A stretch of 64,000 nucleotides of DNA, taken from contig VYZB01000217.1 of NCBI GenBank assembly GCA_013397455.1, positions 1,275,748-1,339,747 on the forward strand. Direction: 5' to 3'. Positions 38,201 to 48,576 of the stretch are shown one piece after another. The notes under the pieces were generated by a model. The model did no database searches, was not told the origin of the DNA, and was given only the letters and a program-made list of their open reading frames with translations. The DNA is from Crotophaga sulcirostris. Its lineage: Eukaryota > Chordata > Aves > Cuculiformes > Crotophagidae. Position numbers and translations under genes: made by a program. The stretch's first letter is position 1, and each line of letters opens with the position of its first letter.

Positions 38201-41200
38201 GTACAGTACATTTCAAAAGACAATTAAAATAAACTCTTCAAGTGGAAATGTGAAATGTATTTGTATTCTATTAAGGCCCGTGGCCTTATCAGCCACAATG
38301 CACTATATATAACAAGGTCATTAGTAACATAAGCCACATACAATGGAGAACATACATCAGCAGTAGAAAAACAAACCTGAGTCCAAAACATCACAATAAC
38401 TTCCTGTACCTGTTCTTGTTTTCCTGCTGCGCTCTCAAACATTGTGAGTCTCTGAAATACATAAAAGCTTAACAGCTTGAGTCAATATTTACCAACCAAA
38501 GTGAACAGTTTTATTTAGTATGACGACTAGACCCCTTGAACAAACACATCGTGCAGGCAGCATAACAACTGCAGGACAACCCGCAAAATGACCAAAAGTG
38601 TCCAGCCTTTCAGAATGTATGTTGCACCTGGGGAGGGTTCAGTGACTTCTCCAAGCTTCTCCCACAAATACAAGATGATTCATTCCGTTCTCCACCAAAA
38701 TCCACTATGGAATGAGACCAAAATACTTTTATAATAAATACGTTGTTTCTTCACTGTTACTTTGGGATGGTTTATTCTAGATTGAATTTCAGGGGAAGAA
38801 ACATTTTTGATTCCTGCTCATATAAAACCCTTCCAAACATTTAGGCATCCTTTATTCTACAAAGTTTGTCTATTTAAACAAGTTCATTTGGGATGTATGC
38901 TGAGAGGTACATAAAAAATATTGATTTCAAACCACTTACTACAGGAACCAAATTGTGGTGAATGAGGAACTGCATCTGAAAATCAATACAAGGAAATGTC
39001 CCTTTTGCCCATGGAAGTGCTGCCAAATGAAGTAATGTCTTAATCCAATCTTTCTTTTCCTTCAATAAATACATTCGGTAATTATGATATAGAACAGGTG
39101 ATGATTTGTCCTTCTTTTTGTGCTGTGCTGCCATTATGTAGGATTATAATTTTTTTTTCTATATCCAGAAAATTCTACTTCCTTTCTGTTTATTAGGACA
39201 AACATGTGGGTCGAAAAACCCCACACCATATGAAAGTGCTGATGAACAAAAAAACCTCACAGTTAGGAGAAAGATACTTTCCTCCTCCATCAACATATTT
39301 CACAGTTGTGCAGCTTCCCAAATACCTCACAATCTAGGAAGATAACCTGATGTGTGTGTGGGAGCAAGCTTTGAGGACCAGGATAGGGTTTTTGACTGCA
39401 ACACAAAGTGCTGTGTGCTGGGACTACTAATTTAACAGTTCATTCTTACTTGCCTGTAGGAGGACAAGGTTTCCACTTCATTCATTGACTTGTGTCAGAG
39501 GTCACTTCATGCATGAAAACCAGTGGCCAGAATAGGAACATTCCCCACTCAGTCCAATTGAAAATCCAAATATTCTTGTTCAGGACCAAGCATGGATAGG
39601 AAATATGAGGTCACATTTACTACAGAGTTGGATTTTTAAAAAAGTGGAGCTTCCAGTATCATGTACTTTTAGTATGCGGAACAAGGGATCTCTAAAAGTG
39701 AACAAGAACAGAGAGAGCCAAGACAAATCTAAGGGTGCAGGTGTTTATCTTAAAGATAATGTGGTATTAGGAGTCTTATAATAAAAATCATAAGTTTGTG
39801 AGAACTGGTTGGTTTTATGGAGCCTCCTGTGAAATACAGGAAAGAAAGAGTTTTAAAAATCGTATGATATTGTCAATATATTTCATACATTATGTGGATG
39901 AAAAATTCCAGGGTTTCAGTTGCTCAGTTAGTATGGAATACTGCCTCAAAGTACTGTGTAGAAAACCCAGCTTTCAAGCTTAACGTATGGGTTCACAACA
40001 GGTTGATCCTGTGCTACCATGAACAATCATTCCTTCCATTTTCACTGAGCACAGATAATGTGAATTCTCTGTTTTATCTGATAAATGGTGGGTTGGTTCA
40101 CTTGAAAGTTCCAGTGGCATGTTAAATCGAAACACAGTCCATTTTAGTTTCAGACCAATCTGTGCATTATACAAGATATGAGGTGGTTTTTTGTCTTTGG
40201 CAACATAAGCACACTCCTGTGCAGAGAGAGGTCCACATGCCTCACTGCCAATGCAGGCATGTAATCCAGGCTGCAACTTGCCATAGGTGAAAAGCCAAGT
40301 TCAATTTTGTCATCTACATAAGTGCATTTGCACTGGTGTCTTTTTACTGCCATGCAATGGGTTTATCCAATTACATTAATATTACTAAAGTGAAAGAAAT
40401 TAGGAGTGGAGATCTACTATTTTATAATTACTGGACTGCATACAGTCAGTTAAATACAAGAAACCAAATATTGGAAAGGGCTAAAGACGACTATGCTATT
40501 TCTACAAGTTCATGCCTTCAGATGACATAAACGCACAGACCAAGAGGTCTAGTTAATTCCTAGATAGTAGATGTAATATGGACATTTCTATGAGAGTGGT
40601 TGAAAGCTCCTCATGATAATCAGTATGACATTCTTCGGTGCTTATTAACATATACACAGTAAAGAGGCTAGGATTAAGCAAAAGTAGTCAAAAATTGCAA
40701 AAGTACCCTAATCCTCCACAGCAGGAGAAGGAAGAGGACTCATAAGAGAAGCATGGCATAAACCCTAAGAAAAGGTTGTATTGTTTATTTACGTGTAGCT
40801 CGATTTCCTCAACAGCAACAGTCAAATCCTTCTGTTTAGCAGGCAATCACCAATATGTCAACAGCCAAATCAACCTAGACAGCAATTAAAATACAAGTAA
40901 TTCATAAGAAGAGTTTATGCTTCTGCATAAAGATACACCAAACTTTCAATCTCTTGAAGCCTCTGAAACTTTTGAAATTTTCCAAAACAACACTTAAATA
41001 TAAATTAAATAGTAAAAAAAAAGTTTCCTTAAGCACAAGCATCTGAAACACAAATGTAGAATTACTCTTCTTAAAAATTGTGACATGGACACAATTGTGT
41101 TCATAGGGCTCACTGTAATCTGAGAAGCTAACAATATTTTTAAAGTTCTGTACAGATTGCAATAGCAAACCTAAAAGTCATATTATTGAAGCCTATCTGT

Positions 41201-42680
41201 TTGGTGGAAACAAGATGAAAATTTCTGATTACAGCCAAATTTGTTTTTTACAGTTATCTTTTACATTTTTGTTTTACATTCAAAATGAGTGTATGTCCAT
41301 TATCAGGATAGACACTGAGAAAAGGCCTCAGTCAAGCAAAGTATTTACGGGCACTTTTTAAAGCATCATTTGATGCATTTAAGATAAAATTAAGCAAATG
41401 CTTTAAAATCTTGAGGCTTCAATTAGGAAATATCACTGTCACATGGAGAATGCAAATCATTACTGTGTTATGCTCTGGACAAACATTGTTCTTCATCTAA
41501 ATATGTCCATCTCCAAAGCCATCGGTGTAGGTCAAATAATTTCACACAAACACTTACATGTACAAGGTGTGTATTTCACAGGGCACATAGATATTCCTCC
41601 TTTGACTCTCTTAAAGTAAAATTAATTTGAGTTCAGTGATGCCATAATGTTAACTCATCAAAAGTTTTACTCTCTTCAAAACCCATTACTCCCCCTACTT
41701 CCAACATACTCTTAATTTTTCCTGTCCATCATCTCAAACCATTTTAGTCCTGAAAAGTGGAGTGCAGAAAAGAACACATACATTATATATTACATCTGAT
41801 GACTGATCTCTGTTACAACATTTATCATCATATGCAAAGAGAAATGGAATAACTCAGGAGTAGTACAGTAGCCAAAGCTGTTATCCACTCTTGTCCCAGT
41901 ATGCAAAGACAAAGGGTGTAACAGAGATAAGCCTTTAGACGACATAATTTTTTTATAAAATATCAAGGGTTTGGCTTTGGAAATGTGCAGAATCTAACTA
42001 GGTTAGTCTGTATAATAAAGTAAACTCATGACTTCTCAAACAAGCTCTTTGTAGAAAAGACAAGATAGGATCCTACTTAAAACAAGAATATGAAATAATC
42101 AAAATTTTAAACAGGTTGAAATATATGGACAAATAATGATCTTTTGCAGATTACACTGTGTGGTTTCAGCAAAATCTTCTTTCTAGCTTTAAACAAAATA
42201 ATTTATTCTTTTTTCTTTAAAAAATTTAGAAAAGGTACACAATAAGAGGAAAAGATTGCTTATGCAATAAAACTATAGATACATTCATGGATTAAGCCGT
42301 GAAGTGGAATAAAGCAGGAGTAATTAAACAGTGAAGTAACCACCATACACATTGAAGGATCCCAAACTCAGTTTCCTATTTTCTGCAGTTCTAGTGTTAA
42401 TTTCCTAAGGAGATACTGACACTTGCAGGTATTTATGTCTATTGTGTGAATGATTATGAAACTCTCAGCATTTTTAAAATGAATATATATTAATTAAAAA
42501 ATCATGCACAGTAGATTTAGCTATGAAGGCATGTAGTTAATCAATGACAAAAATATCTAATTTTTTAAAAATTGTTAATTTCAAATTTTAATGTAAATTT
42601 TAAATTTGTTAATTTCATACTGATATCCCCATGCAAAATGTCCCTTTACCTGAAATACTTCATATCTACCAGACCCTCAT
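29237..42680. other. Long AT-rich unique region
   Basis: This is about 13.4 kb without recognised transposons, which is notable beside the repeat-bearing flanks. Open frames of about 100 codons on the minus strand (30260-30598, 33720-34061) and overlapping frames at about 39980-40353 have no family motifs. One 36-nt segment with strong splice signals lies on the minus strand at 38940-38975. I see nothing else that I can support. Confidence 0.5.
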
Positions 42681-43165
42681 TGTCTGATGAAAGGAACAAT
42701 GAGCACCTCAACTTGCTCTTTCTTTGCTGCACTTCTAAACGTCTCCACTGCTCTCTGCCTAACACACCACAAGCACGCACTTAGAGGGCACTCCTATGGG
42801 GAGGCTACTCCCCACAAAAGGAGGCAGCTGTCTGCCACAGCAATAGCAGTAAGAGGAGGCAGAAGGGTATAAGAAGCCCAAGAGCCAGCTCCCCCATCAT
42901 GACACAGCCCACAGGTGTGCCAGGTGGCACCAGATGAAGGAAGAACCAGGTGAAGGAGGAAGAGGAGGAGAAAGAGGCATGCCAGCTGGCAGGGCTGCAC
43001 TGTGGGCAGGAGGAGAGGTAGGCAGAGGAGGAGTAGCAGAGTTGGACAAGGAGAGCCATGCAGCATCCCACTTCAACACACATCAGGCTGAAAGAAGAAT
43101 AATGAGAGGGAGGCAGGCTGAGTTTTTAGGCCTGCTGAGGTGATTCAGCCGGGCTTGTTTGGCAG
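42681..43165. other. G+C- and purine-rich block of unknown origin with a TATA-like motif
   Basis: This block stands out from the AT-rich surroundings by its G+C content and strong plus-strand purine bias (GGAGGAAGAGGAGGAG-like text at about 42950-42975). A TATA-like GGGTATAAGAAGCCC sits at 42868-42873. Open frames on both strands here are compositional: Leu/Ser/Pro-rich on the minus strand, Glu/Gly/Arg-rich on the plus strand. It could be an unrecognised old LTR, a small promoter-like island, or a purine-rich low-complexity expansion. I find no flanking duplication. Confidence 0.5.
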
Positions 43166-46100
43166 CAATGTCTGAATATACAGCTTTATCTGTTTTCTTC
43201 ACACATACTGTTATCACAAACATCAATTCTATATTCGTAGAGCTCGCAGGTTCATTTTCTCTATCTACAGCCTCTCTCTACGTCCTACCTTTTTTTTTTC
43301 TTGATTTGCACTACAGAGAAATTCTCAGCAATTGAAGCTCAACATTTTGATTGCCTCACACTGAAAGTTCAGTTTCCCACAGCACAGTACTATATCTTGT
43401 CCTCCCAGTGTGGATTTAGCTCTCTGTTGTTTAGTGAACAAGACCTTTTCACAAAAAAAAAAATCAAAACCCAAAGTTAAAAATCACAGCCATACCTGTT
43501 ACGTATAAATCCTGAAGACTTGGAGGACTGGCCCTGGAGAGAGGAGGAGGTAAAACTAGACTTGTTTCAGTCTCCAATATTCTGTAGAATAGTCTGAGCA
43601 AGTACATATGTGGCCTTCATTTTGCAGCTCAGGTGATACTATCACTGAAATGGAGTGAAAGTATCTCCAAAGTGCACATCCCCACACATTCCCTGCCTGG
43701 AAATCAAAATCACAGAAATTTAATACTACAATTTCTTTGCATCAGACAAAAATTAAACCCAACATTTAAAAAATTCTAAAATATGTCAAGTATTTATATT
43801 TTACCAAGTAGCTAAGATTTGAACTATACACAATTTATTCCCATGTACCTTTCAACATTACTTGGATTTCCAAATTTTTCATTCGATAACAGCACTGCTG
43901 CAACCACGTGAAATTACAGGGCTTGTAAGCCCACTCATATATTCTGCTTCCAACCCAGGACCTGCAGAAATTCTTTCTTTTCCTCCCCAGTATCCCTCCA
44001 CCAGAAACAGGTTCATGACACTAATGGACACTCATTGGAGGCATCACTTATATTCTTTGTCAGTCTCTTCCATCACAATGTTTTCTCAGTATGAATTTCT
44101 GTTTTATGACTCCCTTCTAATACATATATGTATGTGCATGGAACTAATTTTATTTAGTTATTTTTAACCTAGAGGTTTATGGGCTAGGCTATACTTACGT
44201 TGTCAGCCTTGATGTATACAAGAATATCAAGTGTGGAGGATTTTTAGCCATAGGCTAGAAAGCCTTTCTACCCAGATCCTCTCCACCAATTTTACCCAAA
44301 TATAAGCATCATTTACATATATGGTGCTCCAAGACTAACCTGGGTTACTCCAATACTACTAAAATTGCTTGAAATAAGACTCAAAAGAAACCCAAACAAG
44401 AAAACAAGGACCACAGTACCTTTCTAATGAGGTGGTAAAAGTGGTCACTTAGCTACTTCACTTCCTTAATGGACCCTCTGCAATCACAGCAATGTAGTCA
44501 GCATAGAAAAACATTTGGCCTCAACAACAGCTTCCAAAATAAGAGCATCTTTCTGAAGGAGAATAATCCTATCTTTTTACATAGTCAGTTGGATTTGGTC
44601 CAAACACAAACAAAAGTGTTGTGTAGCTAACAGCAAACTGCTTTTAAAAGATTACCTGGTCTATATAGTTGTTTTTGATAACTACTAAAACTGACATGGC
44701 TAAGACTAATCACGCTAGCAGCCTGTAGCTTAGTCTGGGTCTCAAATCGACTGAGTATAGCAGTGCTGAAATCTCTATATCCTCTGCAAGATATACTCAT
44801 CCATTAGCATCACTGCCCTGTGAGGCCAATGCTTCCAACTTTCTAACTCAGCAATAAATACTATTTTCCCCAATTGTAATATGTCTTTCCCATATGCCCT
44901 TCCTTTTCATTCAAATAATCTCACTATAGTAAATCCTAGATTTCTTCGTTTCTACTTATCCATGGCTTTACTTTTAGGAGTAACATTTTATCCTGGCAGA
45001 ATTATCTTGTTCTAGTTACCTTTCACCATCATTTTCTTCTTTTTGAAGAAGCGCATTGTTAGAAAGAAAAATTCATATGAACACTACCATTCTTTTTGTA
45101 TTTGTAAAGCTGACTTCCTTAGCACTGAAGCACATTAGCAGTAATATTTATTCTACTATCTTCCTCCATATTCCCAGGACTGTCTTGACTTCCAGTGATT
45201 ATCACAGAGCTCTGGAAGTGCAGATTTAGTTTAACTGTGAGATCCGAATGTTTTATTGCCTTGGATCTCCTTTATCCAAAGGCTTCCAGCAGTACACATC
45301 CCACACAAAGTTAATCTGGCTGGGCTGACTCATGGGATGACTGGAAAATTCAAAGGTTTGGCTCTGACTGTTCCAGCAGTCTCTTCTTGGGTTTTTTGTG
45401 CTTGATCAGAGAGCAAATCATTAGAGTTAGCTCAGTTAGCTTTTCTCAAATTGGGGTTAGGCTGCTTAAGCCAACCAAAACTCCTTCTGACATTTTCAAA
45501 TTCAAGTATATTTAATTGTTACAGAAAGTGCTACATTGCTCAGATTCTGCTAATTATCTCAGTTCTGGTTTTCTTGACTAGTTAACTTAAGTATTGGCAC
45601 TGAACATGTCAGGACATAAAAGTGTGAGAAAAAATAACTCTCAGATAATCTTCCTTTTCATCGGTATCCCCTTCTTACAGATGTAAAGAGAAATGCTGTA
45701 TATATCTCTGTCAAGAGATAACAAGAGAATGATGGTAGCTCTGATGAAGGTTTTTGGTATTTCTATTTCTGTCAGCGACTGGTCTTGAGAAAGGTTAGTG
45801 CAGAAGAGTAACTCTGCTCACTTATCTACTAAACAAAAACACTCAATAATAAAAATCCTACTACCATACTTTGTAGCATAGAATACAATTTGAGATGAAA
45901 TACACTTCTATCCAATAAAGCATAAATCATGACAATTTGATCAATTTTGTTATTTCTGTAGGACTCTGATATGTATATATGACTTCAGTCTGAGAATCAA
46001 AGTAGGTATAATGTCACAATAAAGCTCCATTTACCTATAAGATTCTCACTAAAGAGATTCTCACACCTAAATAAAATTCATTTAAACTGGCTCTCAAAGG

Positions 46101-46492
46101 AACTAAGATTTTCCTAGTTTGTTATGACTGGAGTATATAGAATTTCTAAAAAATTTATAAAAAAAAAAGAAAAAAAACAGTTCAGAAAATTATTTAAAAC
46201 TTAATTCACACCTTTCCATTTGAGTCAATAAGGACCCTACCATAGTGCCAGTGTTCCAAGTGAGTTCTGCATTTGACAGAAAACAGAGATCTGCCTACAA
46301 GTCACTCCTACTAAAAGTAAAATTAAAGCTTAGTAAATGTTCTGACCCAATAAAACATTTGGTTAACAAATGTAAGTGCAATATTATAATAGGTTTTTTT
46401 AATATTATCCATTTACCATAAGTAGAAAGACTCTATTTTGCAAAGACATTTAAAAATTTCCATGCACCAGATGAAAATGAAGGATTTGTTCT

Positions 46493-46655
46493 ACCCCATC
46501 TTTTCGTTTTACTCACCAATCTGTGAATTATTCTTACAGCTGGCATTTCAGATATATTAGTAAAATTTATCACTCAAAGCCTTATGCAAGGACTAAATTA
46601 CACTAATGAATTGACTATGAATTTGAAGCCTAACGTGAGGCCAAATATTTTCTGG
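46493..46655 (+). repeat. Diverged direct duplication, copy 1
   Basis: This segment matches 46879-47047 in the same orientation at an offset of about 389 bp. Shared anchors include GTGAATTATTC, AGCTGGCATTTCA, TATTA, CTCAC/CTCAA, AAAGCC/AAAGGCC and TAATGAA, in the same order, ending with GCCAAA-ATATT. It has many substitutions and small gaps. It is neither simple-sequence nor CR1. Confidence 0.7.
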
Positions 46656-46878
46656 CTCCATTTCTGTATCTCAGCAAACTGCTTAATTTTCTCCCTACTT
46701 ATCCATTACTGCTAAATTGTCTTGCTATTATTGTAGAAAATTGCAGGAAACATTGGCTTGCCCTTAGGCCTATACCGAACGAAGCAGAAATCAGGATGCC
46801 TGCAGTGAAACTGGCAAAGTATGATAATCATTCTCCACTAAATTTGCTGAACTGAGAGAGCAACTGGAAGATAACGTT

Positions 46879-47047
46879 CATCCTCTCTTTTTCAATTTTG
46901 TTCAACAGTTGGTGAATTATTCCTATAGCTGGCATTTCAAATGTATTAATAGATTTTCTCACCTAAAGGCCTACATAAAGCTAAACTAGATTAATGAAGC
47001 AAGTACATACCTGCTGATATGCAAGAGGAAGCCAAAGATATTCCAGC
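46879..47047 (+). repeat. Diverged direct duplication, copy 2
   Basis: This is the second copy of the segment at 46493-46655, with the same order of anchor strings. The spacer between copies (about 220 bp) shows no obvious similarity to either. Confidence 0.7.
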
Positions 47048-48361
47048 TTCAGATTTTGTTTGTTTTGTTGGGGGAAGGGGATGCCTTTTGTTTGTTTTAT
47101 TTTTGATAGGATTGTTGTGTTTGTGGGTTGGGGTTTTTTTCTCTGGGAGGAAGGAATTTAACTCCACATGCAGTTTAATCTTATTCTTACACGATTCAGG
47201 TGCCAGGCAGCAATTGTATGGTTAAAAGCCCATATTATTGCTTTTTAAAAAAGGGCATGATGTTTTATCTAGAGATGTTAAAAACTTATTAAGAACTGCT
47301 ATTCAGTATCTGGTTTTTGGAGCTAGATTTTCCACATTAATTCATGCAAATTATTTTTTTCCACCTGTAAACGATAGATAAATAATTTTTGCAGTGTTCA
47401 TACAAAAAGCTGAAAATTTGCACACATTAAAATATTAGCTTGTCCATTCAGAAGGCAGAGGTCATTTAAGGTGGTGATAAATAGGTATCAACCTAGCCCT
47501 TCAAAATTCTAAAACGGTAGCTGCATATACTCTAAACGTGGGAAAATAATCTAGCACGTAAATATTTTAAATTACCAACTTCTGCATATCAGTAATTCTT
47601 TTAACACCACAACAACTTCATATCTGTGCTCCTTTCACTCATTCCCTTGTTGTTTATATTAATAATTGTCCCCACCAGAATCACAGGTATATGTGACACA
47701 ACTGCAGTCCTGCACAATTGCTGGCCCCAATACTAATGAGAATCTGTGCTGAGGCTTTGAAACTGAGTATCAGACAGACATACATCTGAGAATATCTGCA
47801 TTTCCTGACAACATAGTTTATAAAAGAATTAAATGCAACCTCTAGCAGGGAATTCTTTGAAACTGTCGACTTTACTATAACACATCAAAAATCGGTTGTT
47901 AAGAAAGTCCAGGCAACCATTTATCCAAAGAAGGCACAATTCTTCCATTAATCCTAAAAGGCCCCCTTTTGTTCTGTATATCAAGTTTCTGAATCTTCTT
48001 ATTAATTTCCTTTCCATTCCATTTTCACTAACCTTTGAGGCCTATGACTTGTTTCTCCGTCTCTTGATTAATGATCTTAACAGACTTTGAAATCAGTGTG
48101 CAAGCCGGACACATCATATAAAATACTACCATCTATTTCCGATATAGTGGTTTTACATTCACGGTTAAGTGGACAATAAGACTATTCCAATGCTGATGGC
48201 AGGCACCAGCAGGGAAAATTATCATAGGCATTGAGATCTGCTATAGTGATTCACAAAATGTAAGCTAGTAGCTAGAAGTAGGAAGACAGTAAGTTTTCAT
48301 GTAACCAAAATTTTTGCAGCATAATAACAATGAAACACTGTACAATGTGTCCAAATAAGTT

Positions 48362-48576
48362 TTAGAATCTCCATCCTTGGAGACAATCAAAGCTTATCTG
48401 AACATAACCATGACCACCTAATCTAACTGGACCTGCTTCAGACACAGAATCAGAATCACAGAATTACCCAAGTTGGAAGGGACCCAAAAGGATCAACGAG
48501 TCCAACTCTGAAGGTCAGTCAGAAGGTTGTACTAGAAGATGCCTTGAGGCCCCATCCAACCTAAATTATTCTGTGA
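48362..48576 (+). mobile_element. CR1 3' fragment, interrupted by another CR1
   Basis: This is a sense-orientation CR1 3' end of a different subfamily from the RT-bearing copies. The left part (48362-48442) has CTCCATCCTTGGAGA, then a CAATCAAAGCTTATCTGAAC-like stretch and GGACCTGCTTC. It stops, and the text resumes at about 48519 with GGTTGTACTAGAAGATG, CCCCATCCAACC and the tail ATTATTCTGTGAT, ending at 48576. The two halves join to give the expected CR1 order, so the sequence between them is a later insertion. Confidence 0.85.
48443..48518 (-). mobile_element. CR1 3' tail inserted into an older CR1
   Basis: This 76-bp antisense CR1 3' end (ACAGAATCAGAATCACAGAA, then GTTGGAAGGGACC and GAGTCCAAC) lies inside the plus-strand CR1 at 48362-48576. 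The pentamer TCAGA occurs at 48438-48442 on the left and at 48519-48523 on the right, and could be a target-site duplication. The fragment is strongly 5'-truncated. Confidence 0.85.

Larger units (their letters stand above)
43166..48361. other. AT-rich unique DNA with a tandem duplication
   Basis: No gene or transposon is recognised. Poly-T and poly-A runs occur at about 43289 and 46159. The one structured feature is the diverged duplication at 46493-46655 and 46879-47047. Confidence 0.5.

Noticed and set aside
39980..40353. Two overlapping minus-strand frames with Cys-rich text (HACIGSEACGPL)
   Set aside because: They lie in different frames of the same DNA, with no splice frame and no recognised family; at best a decayed pseudogene, which I cannot show.
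42794..43083. Overlapping 90-92-codon Leu/Pro/Ser-rich frames on the minus strand
   Set aside because: All three frames are open because the opposite strand is purine-rich and lacks stop complements; this is composition, not coding.
43862..44167. 101-codon plus-strand frame with a strong acceptor-like CTTTTCCTCCCCAG inside
   Set aside because: The frame after the acceptor differs from the long frame and has no donor or recognised motif.
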